Below, piece by piece: positions 1 to 9,374 of a DNA stretch of 64,000 nt. Source of the stretch: Lelliottia jeotgali. Lineage in GTDB: Bacteria > Pseudomonadota > Gammaproteobacteria > Enterobacterales > Enterobacteriaceae. Below the pieces are notes generated by a model. The model saw only the letters and a program-made list of their open reading frames with translations. It searched no databases and was not told the DNA's origin. The number at the start of each line of letters is the position of its first letter. Positions within the stretch are counted from its first letter, which is position 1. Position numbers and translations under genes: made by a program. The stretch lies in the NCBI GenBank assembly GCA_002271215.1, contig CP018628.1, forward strand, positions 1,116,001 to 1,180,000, read 5' to 3'.

Positions 1-1
1 C

Positions 2-484
2 GGGACGGTCAGCAAGATCCGCATCCGTGCGACGACGATCACCGACTTCGACCGCAAAGAGGTGATCATCCCGAACAAAGCCTTCGTGACCGAACGTCTG
101 ATCAACTGGTCGCTTTCCGACACCATCACTCGCGTGGTGATCCGCCTCGGCGTGGCGTACGGTTCGGATCTGGACAAGGTGAAAGAGGTGCTGCTGCGAG
201 CGGCAACGGAGCATCCGAAAGTGATGCACGATCCGGCACCGTCCGTGTTCTTCACCACATTCGGGGCAAGTACCCTGGATCACGAGCTGCGTTTATACGT
301 GCGTGAACTGCGCGATCGTAGCTATGCGGTGGACGAACTCAACCGCACCATCGATCGTCTGTGCCGTGAAAACGACATCAATATCGCCTTCAACCAGCTC
401 GAAGTTCACCTGCGCAATGAGAAGGGTGACGAGCACACGGAAGTGAAGCGCGAAGTGAAGGGCGACGATCCGACGCCAGCTTGA
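2..484 (+). CDS. mscK: MscK (KefA) mechanosensitive channel, C-terminal end (5' truncated)
   Basis: The open frame runs in from the window edge (first full codon at 2) and stops with TGA at 482-484, so only the last ~160 residues are present. They match the C-terminal cytoplasmic domain of the potassium-dependent large mechanosensitive channel MscK: the beta-domain segment with VIIPNKAFVTERLINWSLSD, then the alpha/beta vestibule domain. The tail is charged (KGDEHTEVKREVKG). MscK sits in the inner membrane and opens under high turgor to release solutes. The membrane segments and periplasmic part lie outside the window. The neighbours rsmS, priC and ybaN are those beside mscK in E. coli, which supports the call. 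Confidence 0.93.
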   Translation, partial: GTVSKIRIRATTITDFDRKEVIIPNKAFVTERLINWSLSDTITRVVIRLGVAYGSDLDKVKEVLLRAATEHPKVMHDPAPSVFFTTFGASTLDHELRLYVRELRDRSYAVDELNRTIDRLCRENDINIAFNQLEVHLRNEKGDEHTEVKREVKGDDPTPA

Positions 485-491
485 TCTTATT

Positions 492-524
492 CCCTCTCCT
501 TTTGGGAGAGGGCTGGGGTGAGGG
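492..524. repeat. Interspersed hairpin repeat, copy 1
   Basis: CCCTCTCC, a short loop, GGGAGAGGG, then a CTGGGGTGAGGG tail. The arms form a hairpin between the convergent ends of mscK and rsmS, where it could end transcription from either side. Related copies lie at 7385, 10688, 10833/12133 (split by an insertion sequence) and 43062. Confidence 0.75.
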
Positions 525-529
525 GGAAA

Positions 530-685
530 CTACGGCGCTGAGTCGGGACGTAGTTTCCCCTCAAAATCCCGCCGCACAATCTCCAGTGCTTTCAACACCG
601 TCTCCGCCGGAAGGTCATGATTTTCCAGCAGCATTATCAAATCGACGGCCAGTTTGACCTCATCAGGCGCATTTTCCAGCGACAT
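530..685 (-). CDS. rsmS: RsmS (YbaM), small pleiotropic regulator
   Basis: A 51-residue frame, read on the minus strand from ATG at 683-685 to TAG at 530-532. It begins [17 protein letters not shown] and ends with a charged segment LRPDSAP. Length, composition and position directly downstream of priC match YbaM/RsmS of E. coli (53 aa), a small cytoplasmic protein whose Pectobacterium homologue affects Rsm-linked secondary-metabolite control. Its biochemical function is not settled. The start lies 12 bp beyond the priC stop, so the two genes are probably co-transcribed. Confidence 0.85.
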   Translation of the reverse strand: MSLENAPDEVKLAVDLIMLLENHDLPAETVLKALEIVRRDFEGKLRPDSAP

Positions 686-697
686 GTTTAGCTCCAT

Positions 698-1225
698 TTA
701 GCGGGTCATGCGCGCAATCACGCGCTCTATCTCATCCAGCGCCTGACGGCAGCGGATGAGTCGTCCTTCCAGGGCGGAAATTTCCCGCATTAAACGCTGC
801 TGTTCTTCCAGCGTTTCGCTTCCTTTAAGCTGCTGTTCGCGTTCGTTTTTCATCGCGTACAGGCGACGCTCAAAATCCTGATGCTCCAGCCGCTTACGCT
901 GCCATTTTGCCGCTCCCGGCGAAGGTGTATCCCATACGCGCAGCGGCCAGGCGGTGATTTCACGGTGTAAGGCGGTGACCTGTTCCACCAGATGCTCCGC
1001 CAGCCACGCCACCTGCTCGTTTTGCTGGCTCTCGACGGCATGACGCAGCTCATCAAGGTTATGCTGAGTTTCATCCAGATAATCTTTTATCAGGGTACTG
1101 CGGGTACGAAACAACTGCCGGTCAAAGCGTGGCTTCAGCGTCGCGTGCTGCAACAGCGGTGATGCCTGCTGACGCAGGGCGATCAGCTGATTTTGCAGCG
1201 TCTCCAAAAGCAAGGCTGTTTTCAA
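698..1225 (-). CDS. priC: Primosomal replication protein N'' (PriC)
   Basis: 175 residues, close to E. coli PriC. PriC reloads the replicative helicase DnaB onto stalled forks in the PriA-independent restart route, working with SSB and Rep. The protein is almost entirely helical, rich in Arg, Gln and Leu, with no signal peptide. The N-terminal half holds LETLQNQLIALRQQASPLL. The C-terminal half has basic helices (RRLYAMKNEREQQLKGSETL) of the kind implicated in ssDNA and SSB binding. It is divergent from ybaN and followed by rsmS. Confidence 0.93.
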   Translation of the reverse strand: MKTALLLETLQNQLIALRQQASPLLQHATLKPRFDRQLFRTRSTLIKDYLDETQHNLDELRHAVESQQNEQVAWLAEHLVEQVTALHREITAWPLRVWDTPSPGAAKWQRKRLEHQDFERRLYAMKNEREQQLKGSETLEEQQRLMREISALEGRLIRCRQALDEIERVIARMTR

Positions 1226-1275
1226 TACGCTCTCCAGTGGTAAAGTAGCCGTTCAGTTTGATAACGATTCGCATT

Positions 1276-1653
1276 ATGCAGCGTACTATTTTAATCATCA
1301 TTGGCTGGCTTGCGGTAGTGCTGGGTACGCTCGGCGTGGTTTTGCCATTGCTACCTACGACGCCCTTTATTCTGCTGGCGGCGTGGTGTTTTGCCCGTTC
1401 ATCGCCGCGCTTTCACCACTGGTTGCTCTATCGCTCGTGGTTTGGCGGCTATCTGCGCCACTGGCAACAATACCGGGCGATGCCACCTGGCGCAAAGCCT
1501 CGTGCTATTGCAGTTACGCTTGTGACCTTTGCCATTTCATTATGGCTGGTGAAGATGATGTGGGTGCGTATCCTGCTGCTGGCGATCCTCGCCTGTCTGC
1601 TTTTCTTTATGTGGCGAATCCCCGTCGTTGATGAAAAGCAACAAAAGCACTGA
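1276..1653 (+). CDS. ybaN: YbaN, DUF454 inner-membrane protein
   Basis: 125 residues from ATG at 1276. The frame opens further upstream with a TTG at 1258, but the ATG gives the family length and the usual MQRTILIIIGW beginning. Three to four hydrophobic segments are visible: residues ~4-20 (LIIIGWLAVVLGTLGVV), ~24-40 and ~88-118, with the family-typical LPLLPTTPFILLAAWCFARSS between the first two. DUF454 proteins are small membrane proteins of unknown function. Divergent from priC, upstream of apt. Confidence 0.88.
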   Translation: MQRTILIIIGWLAVVLGTLGVVLPLLPTTPFILLAAWCFARSSPRFHHWLLYRSWFGGYLRHWQQYRAMPPGAKPRAIAVTLVTFAISLWLVKMMWVRILLLAILACLLFFMWRIPVVDEKQQKH

Positions 1654-1807
1654 AGAGCAATGATGGCTGTTGCAATTATCCCGCTCAGCCAGTAAATTCG
1701 ACCGTTTTCGAGCACAGGCGCGCCTGGTCAAAAGTTAATCGCTTGTTACTTTGACCACATGATTATGCGCGCCGTGAGAAACACCGTTTTTAACCAGGCA
1801 TACATTT

Positions 1808-2359
1808 ATGACCGCGACTGCGCAGCAGCTTGAATTTCTGAAAAACAGCATCAAAAGCATCCAGGACTATCCAAAGCCTGGCATTCTTTTCCGTGATGTC
1901 ACCAGCTTGCTGGAAGACCCGAAAGCGTACGCACTCAGCATTGAATTGCTGGTGGAGCGTTATAAAAACGCCGGGATCACCAAAGTAGTAGGGACCGAAG
2001 CGCGTGGCTTCCTGTTCGGCGCACCGGTTGCGCTGGCGATGGGCGTGGGCTTTGTGCCGGTACGCAAACCGCGCAAACTGCCGCGTGAAACCATTGCCGA
2101 AAGCTATGAGCTGGAATACGGCACCGATCAGCTGGAAATTCACGTGGATGCGATCAAACCTGGCGACAAAGTGCTGGTGGTTGACGATCTGCTGGCGACT
2201 GGCGGTACGATCGAAGCGACCGTGAAACTGATCCGTCGTCTGGGTGGCGAAGTGACCGATGCGGCCTTCATCATCAATCTGTTCGATCTCGGCGGCGAAC
2301 AGCGCCTGGAAAAACAGGGTATCACCAGCTACAGCCTGGTCCCTTTCCCGGGTCATTAA
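1808..2359 (+). CDS. apt: Adenine phosphoribosyltransferase
   Basis: 183 residues, as in E. coli Apt. It converts adenine and PRPP to AMP and pyrophosphate (purine salvage, cytoplasmic). The PRPP-binding signature [13 protein letters not shown] lies at about residues 125-137. The substrate-loop and catalytic-site features [18 protein letters not shown] (here [14 protein letters not shown]) and TEARGFLFG are also visible. ATG at 1808. A single-gene transcript is likely, with a hairpin just after the stop. Confidence 0.97.
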   Translation: MTATAQQLEFLKNSIKSIQDYPKPGILFRDVTSLLEDPKAYALSIELLVERYKNAGITKVVGTEARGFLFGAPVALAMGVGFVPVRKPRKLPRETIAESYELEYGTDQLEIHVDAIKPGDKVLVVDDLLATGGTIEATVKLIRRLGGEVTDAAFIINLFDLGGEQRLEKQGITSYSLVPFPGH

Positions 2360-2372
2360 TCCCTCTTCCCGC

Positions 2373-2395
2373 AACCTCGCCCAATGGGTGAGGTT
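2373..2395 (+). terminator. Hairpin after apt
   Basis: AACCTCGCC - CAATG - GGTGAGGTT, a nine-pair arm with one G-U pair, starting 14 bp after the apt stop. The following GTGTTAG is only weakly T-rich, so termination may be partial. Confidence 0.55.
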
Positions 2396-2448
2396 GTGTT
2401 AGCATTACCCCCCTGAATATCCACCTTCCAGCGTTGCAGAGCCTGCCC

Positions 2449-4377
2449 ATGAGTTATCAGGTGTTAGCCCGAAAGTGGCGACCCCAAACCTTTGCTGACG
2501 TTGTCGGCCAGGAACATGTGCTGACCGCCCTGGCGAATGGTTTATCGCTAGGACGCATCCATCACGCGTATCTTTTCTCCGGCACGCGCGGCGTCGGTAA
2601 AACCTCTATTGCCCGTTTGCTGGCAAAAGGCCTGAACTGCGAAACCGGGATCACCGCTACGCCATGCGGCGTGTGTGATAACTGCCGGGAAATCGAGCAG
2701 GGGCGTTTTGTCGATCTGATCGAAATCGATGCCGCCTCGCGCACCAAAGTCGAAGATACGCGCGACCTGCTGGACAACGTGCAGTACGCCCCGGCGCGTG
2801 GTCGCTTCAAGGTCTATCTGATCGATGAAGTCCACATGCTGTCGCGCCACAGTTTTAACGCTCTGCTGAAAACACTGGAAGAGCCACCATCGCACGTCAA
2901 ATTCCTGCTGGCGACCACCGATCCGCAAAAGCTGCCGGTCACGATCCTGTCGCGCTGTTTGCAGTTCCATCTGAAGGCGCTGGACGTCGATCAGATTCGC
3001 ACTCAGCTCGAACACATTCTTGATGAAGAAAAGATCGTCCACGAACCGCGCGCTCTGCAACTGCTGGCGCGAGCGGCGGACGGCAGCCTGCGTGACGCAT
3101 TAAGTCTGACCGATCAGGCGATTGCCAGCGGTGACGGCCAGCTGTCGACCGAAGCGGTGAGCACCATGCTCGGCACGCTCGACGACGATCAGGCCCTGTC
3201 GCTGATTGAAGCGATCATTGAGGCCAACGGTGAACGCGCCATGTCACTGGTGAACGTTGCGGCGTCTCGCGGCGTCGAGTGGGAAACGCTGCTGGTCGAA
3301 ATGCTGGCGCTGCTGCATCGCGTGGCGATGCTGCAACTTTCCCCGTCGGCCATTGGCGCGGATATGGCGATGATTGAACAGCGGATGCGTGAACTGGCGC
3401 GTACCGTTCCGCCCGCTGATGTGCAGCTTTATTACCAGACGTTGCTGATTGGTCGTAAAGAATTACCGTTTGCGCCGGACCGCCGAATGGGCGTCGAGAT
3501 GACGCTTCTCCGCGCCCTGGCGTTCCATCCGCGGATGCCGTTGCCTGAGCCAGAAGTGCCGTGCCAGTCTTATGCTCCTGCTGCCCCGACGGCGGTCATG
3601 ACGCCTACGGCGATGCCGCAACACTCTGCACCGCCGCCTGGGCCTGACGTACCGCTGCCGGATGCCACCAGTTCGGTGCTCGCCGCCCGTAGCCAGCTAC
3701 AGCGCGCGCAGGGAGCAACCAAACCAAAAAAGAGTGAACCGGCAGCGCCAGGAAGAGCGCGGCCGGTTAACAACGCCGCCCTCGAACGACTGGCATCGGT
3801 AACGGAGCGCGTTCAGTCGCGCCCATCGCCGTCGGCGCTCGAACAGAAAGCCCCGGCGAAGAAAGAGGCTTACCGCTGGAAGTCGACCAACACCGCCGAA
3901 GCAGTGAAGGTGGAAGTGGCGACGCCGAAAGCGCTCAAAAAGGCGCTGGAGCATGATAAAACGCCGGAACTGTCCGCGAAGCTGGCGGCAGAATCCCTCG
4001 AGCGGGATGCCTGGGCCGCTGAAGTCAGCCAGTTAACGCTGCCGAAACTGGTCGAGCAGGTTGCGCTGAATGCCTGGAAAGAGCAGGACGGACATCAAAT
4101 TCGTCTGCATTTACGTCCGGGCCAGCGTCACCTTAATTCTGCCAGTGCACAGCAGGTGCTGGCTGAGGCGCTGTCCACATTACAGGGCGCGCCGGTTGAA
4201 TTGACTATCATTGAAGATGATAATCCAGCAATGCGCACGCCACTGGAGTGGCGTCAGGCCATTTATGAAGAGAAGCTCGCGCAGGCGCGCGAGTCGATTA
4301 TTGCGGATAATAACATCCAGACCCTGCGCCGTTTCTTCGACGCCGATCTGGATGAAGAGAGTATCCGTCCCATTTGA
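2449..4377 (+). CDS. dnaX: DNA polymerase III subunits tau and gamma
   Basis: 642 residues from ATG at 2449 (MSYQVLARKWRPQTF); the frame also extends back to a TTG at 2434, which is less likely. This is the clamp-loader ATPase: Walker A GTRGVGKTS at ~45-53, a four-cysteine zinc module (C64, then CGVCDNC around 73-79), Walker B LIDEVHML at ~124-131, and arginine-finger region LSRC. A proline- and alanine-rich linker follows residue ~365, then the tau-specific domains that bind DnaB and the alpha subunit. The slippery site at 3726 gives the short gamma product. Upstream of ybaB-recR as in E. coli. Confidence 0.98.
   Translation: MSYQVLARKWRPQTFADVVGQEHVLTALANGLSLGRIHHAYLFSGTRGVGKTSIARLLAKGLNCETGITATPCGVCDNCREIEQGRFVDLIEIDAASRTKVEDTRDLLDNVQYAPARGRFKVYLIDEVHMLSRHSFNALLKTLEEPPSHVKFLLATTDPQKLPVTILSRCLQFHLKALDVDQIRTQLEHILDEEKIVHEPRALQLLARAADGSLRDALSLTDQAIASGDGQLSTEAVSTMLGTLDDDQALSLIEAIIEANGERAMSLVNVAASRGVEWETLLVEMLALLHRVAMLQLSPSAIGADMAMIEQRMRELARTVPPADVQLYYQTLLIGRKELPFAPDRRMGVEMTLLRALAFHPRMPLPEPEVPCQSYAPAAPTAVMTPTAMPQHSAPPPGPDVPLPDATSSVLAARSQLQRAQGATKPKKSEPAAPGRARPVNNAALERLASVTERVQSRPSPSALEQKAPAKKEAYRWKSTNTAEAVKVEVATPKALKKALEHDKTPELSAKLAAESLERDAWAAEVSQLTLPKLVEQVALNAWKEQDGHQIRLHLRPGQRHLNSASAQQVLAEALSTLQGAPVELTIIEDDNPAMRTPLEWRQAIYEEKLAQARESIIADNNIQTLRRFFDADLDEESIRPI
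3710..3768 (+). promoter_or_regulatory. dnaX programmed -1 ribosomal frameshift signal
   Basis: All three parts of the E. coli signal are present. A Shine-Dalgarno-like AGGGAG is at 3710-3715. The slippery heptamer A AAA AAG is at 3726-3732, in the correct frame. A stem begins AACCGGC (3737-3743), closes with GCCGGTT (3762-3768), and has an inner GCGC/GCGC pairing. After slipping, the ribosome reads GAG and then TGA at 3735-3737, giving a 429-residue gamma subunit (431 in E. coli). Confidence 0.93.
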
Positions 4378-4433
4378 CCGTGAGTCTGACTCACAGTCGT
4401 AATCCTTAACGTGACTACTTAAGAGAGAAGCCT

Positions 4434-4766
4434 ATGTTTGGTGGTAAAGGCGGTCTGGGTAACCTGATGAAACAGGCCCAGCAGATGCAAGACAAAATGC
4501 AGAAAGCACAGGAAGAGATCGCACAGCTGGAAGTCACTGGCGAATCCGGTGCGGGTCTGGTCAAAGTGACCATCAACGGCGCGCATAACTGCCGTCGCGT
4601 GGAAATCGATCCTAGCCTGCTCGAAGACGACAAAGACATGCTGGAAGATCTGGTTGCTGCGGCATTCAACGATGCTGCGCGCCGTATCGATGAAACCCAG
4701 AAAGAAAAAATGGCGTCTGTTTCCTCCGGAATGCAGCTGCCGCCAGGCTTTAAGATGCCGTTCTGA
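4434..4766 (+). CDS. ybaB: YbaB/EbfC nucleoid-associated protein
   Basis: 110 residues, beginning [19 protein letters not shown]. The N-terminal helix ([21 protein letters not shown]) and the following beta strands ([30 protein letters not shown]) are the YbaB fold, a homodimer that binds DNA and coats the nucleoid. Its TGA stop overlaps the ATG of recR by one base, so the two are translationally coupled. Good RBS (AGAGAAG) before the ATG. Confidence 0.96.
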   Translation: MFGGKGGLGNLMKQAQQMQDKMQKAQEEIAQLEVTGESGAGLVKVTINGAHNCRRVEIDPSLLEDDKDMLEDLVAAAFNDAARRIDETQKEKMASVSSGMQLPPGFKMPF

Positions 4767-5371
4767 TGCAAACCAGTCCGCTGCTCACGCAGTTAATGGA
4801 AGCGCTGCGCTGCTTACCGGGCGTTGGCCCGAAATCAGCTCAGCGCATGGCGTTTACGCTGTTACAGCGCGACCGCAGCGGCGGGATGCGCCTGGCGCAG
4901 GCACTGACCCGCGCCATGTCAGAAATCGGTCACTGTGCGGATTGCCGCACCTTTACCGAGCAGGATGTGTGCAACATCTGCACGAATCCGCGTCGTCAGG
5001 AAAACGGTCAGATTTGCGTGGTGGAGAGTCCGGCGGACATCTACGCCATTGAGCAGACCGGGCAGTTTTCCGGCCGCTATTTCGTGCTGATGGGCCATCT
5101 CTCTCCGCTGGATGGGATTGGCCCGGATGATATCGGTCTCGATCGCCTCGAACAGCGTCTGGAATCCGAGACGCTAACCGAAGTGATCCTCGCGACCAAC
5201 CCGACGGTGGAAGGCGAAGCGACCGCGAACTACATCGGTGAACTGTGCGCGCAGTACGGCGTTCAGGCCAGCCGCATCGCCCACGGCGTGCCGGTTGGCG
5301 GCGAGCTGGAAATGGTCGACGGCACCACGCTGTCACACTCTCTGGCTGGACGTCACAAGCTTATTTTCTGA
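4766..5371 (+). CDS. recR: Recombination protein RecR
   Basis: 201 residues, the exact E. coli length. RecR forms the RecFOR mediator that loads RecA onto gapped ssDNA. An N-terminal helix-hairpin-helix ([14 protein letters not shown], ~17-30) and a Cys4 zinc finger (C57, C60, C69, C72; HCADCRTF...CNIC) precede the Toprim domain ([30 protein letters not shown]). It follows ybaB with a one-base overlap. A GC-rich hairpin follows the stop. Confidence 0.97.
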   Translation: MQTSPLLTQLMEALRCLPGVGPKSAQRMAFTLLQRDRSGGMRLAQALTRAMSEIGHCADCRTFTEQDVCNICTNPRRQENGQICVVESPADIYAIEQTGQFSGRYFVLMGHLSPLDGIGPDDIGLDRLEQRLESETLTEVILATNPTVEGEATANYIGELCAQYGVQASRIAHGVPVGGELEMVDGTTLSHSLAGRHKLIF

Positions 5372-5376
5372 CCAAA

Positions 5377-5400
5377 CGGAGGCTGCGATCGTGGCCTCCG
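5377..5400 (+). terminator. Hairpin after recR
   Basis: A perfect seven-pair stem CGGAGGC / GCCTCCG with a ten-base loop begins five bases after the recR stop. It is followed by CTTG rather than a T-run. It lies directly against the htpG heat-shock promoter and may insulate htpG from recR transcription. Confidence 0.6.
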
Positions 5401-5429
5401 CTTGAAAACCTTCCGCACTATCCCCATCT
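5401..5429 (+). promoter_or_regulatory. Sigma-32 heat-shock promoter of htpG
   Basis: CTTGAAA at 5401-5407 and CCCCATCT at 5422-5429, separated by 14 bp. This fits the sigma-32 (RpoH) consensus CTTGAAA - 13-15 bp - CCCCATNT. It lies 56 bp upstream of the htpG ATG. Confidence 0.92.
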
Positions 5430-5485
5430 CTCACTCAACTGCTTTTACACCCTAACTTAAAATGGCATTGTTGAGGTCGATCTAG

Positions 5486-7360
5486 ATGAAAGGACAAGAA
5501 ACCCGTGGTTTCCAGTCAGAAGTAAAACAGCTTCTGCACCTGATGATCCATTCCCTGTATTCCAATAAAGAAATCTTCCTGCGTGAGCTTATCTCCAACG
5601 CCTCGGATGCGGCGGACAAACTGCGTTTTCGCGCACTGTCCAACCCGGATCTGTATGAAGGCGACGGTGAACTGCGCGTGCGCGTCTCATTTGACAAAGA
5701 CAACCGCACCCTGACTATTGCCGATAACGGTATTGGTATGAACCGCGATGAGGTTATCGATCACCTCGGGACCATCGCGAAATCCGGCACTAAATCGTTC
5801 CTCGAATCGATGGGCTCCGATCAGGCGAAAGACAGCCAGCTGATCGGCCAGTTCGGTGTTGGCTTCTACTCCGCCTTTATCGTGGCCGACAAAGTGACCG
5901 TACGCACCCGTGCAGCGGGCGACAGCGCGGAAAACGGCGTGTTCTGGGAATCCCACGGCGAAGGTGAATACACCGTTGATGACATCACTAAAGCCGATCG
6001 CGGAACCGAAATCACCCTGCACCTGCGCGAAGGCGAAGACGATTTCCTGAATGACTGGCGCGTGCGCTCGATCATCAGCAAATACTCCGATCACATTGCA
6101 TTGCCGGTTGAGATTGAAAAAACCGAAGAGGTCGACGGTGAAACCGTGGTCTCCTGGGAGAAAATCAACAAGGCGCAGGCCCTGTGGACGCGTAACAAGT
6201 CTGAAATCAAAGACGACGAATACAACGAGTTCTACAAGCACATTGCCCACGACTTTACCGATCCGCTGACCTGGAGCCACAACCGTGTGGAAGGGAAGCA
6301 GGAGTACACCAGCCTGCTGTACATCCCGGCCCAGGCGCCGTGGGACATGTGGAACCGCGATCACAAGCACGGCCTGAAGCTGTACGTGCAGCGCGTGTTC
6401 ATCATGGACGACGTCGAGCAGTTCATGCCGAACTACCTGCGTTTCGTGCGTGGCCTGATTGATTCCAACGATCTGCCGCTGAACGTCTCCCGTGAAATCC
6501 TGCAGGACAGCACCGTGACGCGCAATCTGCGTAACGCTCTGACCAAACGTTCTCTGCAGATGCTGGAAAAACTGGCGAAAGACGACGCTGAAAAATATCA
6601 GACCTTCTGGAAACAGTTCGGCCTGGTGCTGAAAGAAGGCCCAGCGGAAGATTCTTCTAACGTCGAAGCGATCGCTAAACTGCTGCGCTTCGCCTCGACG
6701 CACACCGATTCTTCCGAGCAGACCGTGTCTCTCGAAGAGTACGTGTCCCGCATGAAAGAAGGGCAGGAGAAAATCTACTACATCACCGCTGACAGCTACG
6801 CTGCCGCGAAGAGCAGCCCGCATCTGGAGCTGCTGCGTAAGAAAGGCATCGAAGTGCTGCTGCTTTCCGACCGCATTGATGAGTGGATGATGAACTACCT
6901 GACCGAGTTCGACGGTAAATCATTCCAGTCCGTGGCCAAAGCTGACGAATCTATCGACAAACTGGCTGATGAAGTGGACGAAACCGCAAAAGAAGCGGAA
7001 AAAGCGCTGGAGCCCTTCGTTGAGCGTGTGAAAACCCTGCTGGGCGATCGCGTGAAAGAGGTGCGTTTCACACACCGTCTGACCGACACCCCGGCGATTG
7101 TCACCACAGACGCGGATGAAATGGGGACTCAGATGGCGAAACTGTTCGCTGCTGCGGGCCAGGCTATCCCGGAAGTGAAATACATCTTTGAACTGAACCC
7201 GGATCACCCGCTGGTCAAACGTGCGGCGGATACTCAGGACGAAACCCAGTTTAACGAGTGGGTTGAACTGCTGCTGGATCAGTCCCTGCTGGCTGAGCGC
7301 GGCACGCTGGAAGATCCGAACCTGTTCATCAAACGTGTGAATGCGCTGTTGATGGCGTAA
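5486..7360 (+). CDS. htpG: HtpG, bacterial Hsp90 chaperone
   Basis: 624 residues, the E. coli length. An ATP-dependent cytosolic chaperone that works with DnaK on late folding. The N-terminal GHKL ATPase carries [16 protein letters not shown] (~28-43), the DNGIGM motif (~80-85) and the [13 protein letters not shown] lid/glycine-rich segment (~114-126). The middle domain has the catalytic arginine loop around LNVSREILQ. The C-terminal dimerisation domain ends VNALLMA. Expression from the sigma-32 promoter just upstream. Confidence 0.98.
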   Translation: MKGQETRGFQSEVKQLLHLMIHSLYSNKEIFLRELISNASDAADKLRFRALSNPDLYEGDGELRVRVSFDKDNRTLTIADNGIGMNRDEVIDHLGTIAKSGTKSFLESMGSDQAKDSQLIGQFGVGFYSAFIVADKVTVRTRAAGDSAENGVFWESHGEGEYTVDDITKADRGTEITLHLREGEDDFLNDWRVRSIISKYSDHIALPVEIEKTEEVDGETVVSWEKINKAQALWTRNKSEIKDDEYNEFYKHIAHDFTDPLTWSHNRVEGKQEYTSLLYIPAQAPWDMWNRDHKHGLKLYVQRVFIMDDVEQFMPNYLRFVRGLIDSNDLPLNVSREILQDSTVTRNLRNALTKRSLQMLEKLAKDDAEKYQTFWKQFGLVLKEGPAEDSSNVEAIAKLLRFASTHTDSSEQTVSLEEYVSRMKEGQEKIYYITADSYAAAKSSPHLELLRKKGIEVLLLSDRIDEWMMNYLTEFDGKSFQSVAKADESIDKLADEVDETAKEAEKALEPFVERVKTLLGDRVKEVRFTHRLTDTPAIVTTDADEMGTQMAKLFAAAGQAIPEVKYIFELNPDHPLVKRAADTQDETQFNEWVELLLDQSLLAERGTLEDPNLFIKRVNALLMA

Positions 7361-7384
7361 TCACCCGGCCTCCCCTGGTCTTCT

Positions 7385-7417
7385 CCCTCTCCCTGTGGGA
7401 GAGGGCCGGGGTGAGGG
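7385..7417. repeat. Interspersed hairpin repeat, copy 2 (intact)
   Basis: CCCTCTCCCTGTGGGAGAGGG followed by CCGGGGTGAGGG, 25 bp after the htpG stop. This is the best uninterrupted copy and shows what the split copy at 10833/12155 looked like before the IS entered. Confidence 0.8.
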
Positions 7418-7521
7418 CACCAAACCGCGCTAACCCAAATAATCTCCCCCGTTAACCGTTTCAGCCATCCCGCCTTCCTTGAGCGATACCCATTCTGATG
7501 GTATTGTTTAGCGCTTTTTGA

Positions 7522-8199
<678 letters not shown>

Positions 8200-8230
8200 T
8201 GTGTGATTTATTCGGCCTGCAGATGACTTT

Positions 8231-8260
8231 GTAGGCCGGATAAGCGAAGCGCCATCCGGC
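8231..8260. repeat. REP element between adk and hemH
   Basis: GTAGGCCGGATAAGCGAAGC then GCCATCCGGC: the classical palindromic REP unit, located in the 3' untranslated region of adk, where REPs typically stabilise or terminate mRNA. Confidence 0.85.
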
Positions 8261-8349
8261 AACCCAACCCCCACCTATTTCTGCAATCTGTTCCGTTTCC
8301 CTGCTTTTCAGTTACAATCATTAGCTATTCAAATGGTTAAGAGGCGTGA

Positions 8350-9312
8350 ATGAGTCAGGCGAAAACCGGCATCCTGCTTGCCAATCTGGGCACTCCAGAA
8401 GCACCTACCCCTGCGGCAGTAAAACGTTACCTGCGACAGTTTTTAAGCGACTCCCGCGTCGTGGATACCCCAAGATTGCTGTGGTGGCCGCTACTGCGCG
8501 GTGTCATTCTGCCGATTCGTTCCCCCCGTGTGGCTAAACTCTACCAGTCCGTATGGATGGAAGAGGGCTCGCCGCTGATGGTTTATAGCCGTCGTCAGGA
8601 AAAAGCGCTGGCCGCCCGATTACCGGATATGCCCGTCGCACTCGGGATGAGCTACGGTAAACCGTCACTGGAAAGCGCGGTCGAAGAGCTGCTCTCCCAG
8701 GACGTTGATCACATCGTGGTGCTGGCCTTGTATCCGCAATACTCCTGTTCCACCGTCGCCGCCGTCTGGGACGAGCTGGCGCGTATTCTGGCGACCCGTC
8801 GCCGTATTCCTGCCATCACCTTTATCCGCGACTACGCCGAAGACGAGCTTTACATCGCGGCGCTGGTTAGCAGTGCGCGTGCCTCGTTTGAAAAACACGG
8901 CGAGCCGGATTTGCTCCTGCTCTCCTATCACGGCATTCCGCAGCGTTACGCTGATGAAGGCGATGATTATCCTCAGCGCTGTCGTGATACCACCCGTGAA
9001 TTGGTTTCCGCGCTCGGATTACCGCCAGAGAAGGTGATGATGACCTTCCAGTCGCGCTTTGGCCGTGAACCCTGGTTGACGCCATATACCGATGAAACAC
9101 TCAAAATGCTTGGCGAGAAGGGCGTGAAGCACGTTCAAGTGATGTCGCCGGGCTTTTCGGCGGACTGCCTCGAAACCCTTGAGGAGATTGCGGTGCAAAA
9201 CCGGGAGTTCTTCCTCGAAGCGGGCGGGACAAAGTATGAGTACATTCCGGCACTTAACGATTCACCTGAACATATAGAGATGATGGCGGCGCTGGTGACC
9301 GCGAGCCGCTAA
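8350..9312 (+). CDS. hemH: Ferrochelatase
   Basis: 320 residues. It inserts Fe2+ into protoporphyrin IX, the last step of haem synthesis, at the inner face of the cytoplasmic membrane. Family landmarks: [14 protein letters not shown] at ~6-19, the active-site histidine in [13 protein letters not shown] (~193-205), and the acidic C-terminal motif region with [13 protein letters not shown] (~263-275). ATG at 8350 with an upstream AAGAGG. In E. coli K-12 aes separates hemH from gsk; here gsk follows directly. Confidence 0.97.
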   Translation: MSQAKTGILLANLGTPEAPTPAAVKRYLRQFLSDSRVVDTPRLLWWPLLRGVILPIRSPRVAKLYQSVWMEEGSPLMVYSRRQEKALAARLPDMPVALGMSYGKPSLESAVEELLSQDVDHIVVLALYPQYSCSTVAAVWDELARILATRRRIPAITFIRDYAEDELYIAALVSSARASFEKHGEPDLLLLSYHGIPQRYADEGDDYPQRCRDTTRELVSALGLPPEKVMMTFQSRFGREPWLTPYTDETLKMLGEKGVKHVQVMSPGFSADCLETLEEIAVQNREFFLEAGGTKYEYIPALNDSPEHIEMMAALVTASR

Positions 9313-9320
9313 TCGCGCAG

Positions 9321-9352
9321 TGGGCCGGGTTTGTGCTACCATTTCCGGCCCA
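9321..9352 (+). terminator. Hairpin between hemH and gsk
   Basis: An eight-pair stem TGGGCCGG / CCGGCCCA with a 16-base loop, nine bases after the hemH stop. There is no T-run, and its loop (TTTGTGCTACCATTT) could also hold part of the gsk promoter, so its role is uncertain. Confidence 0.45.
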
Positions 9353-9374
9353 ATAGTCACTTGCAGCGCAGAAA

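Noticed and set aside
5687-6823. 378-codon open frame on the minus strand inside htpG
   Set aside because: It lies wholly antisense to the conserved htpG gene, has low-complexity Val/Phe/His content typical of shadows, no RBS and no recognisable domain.
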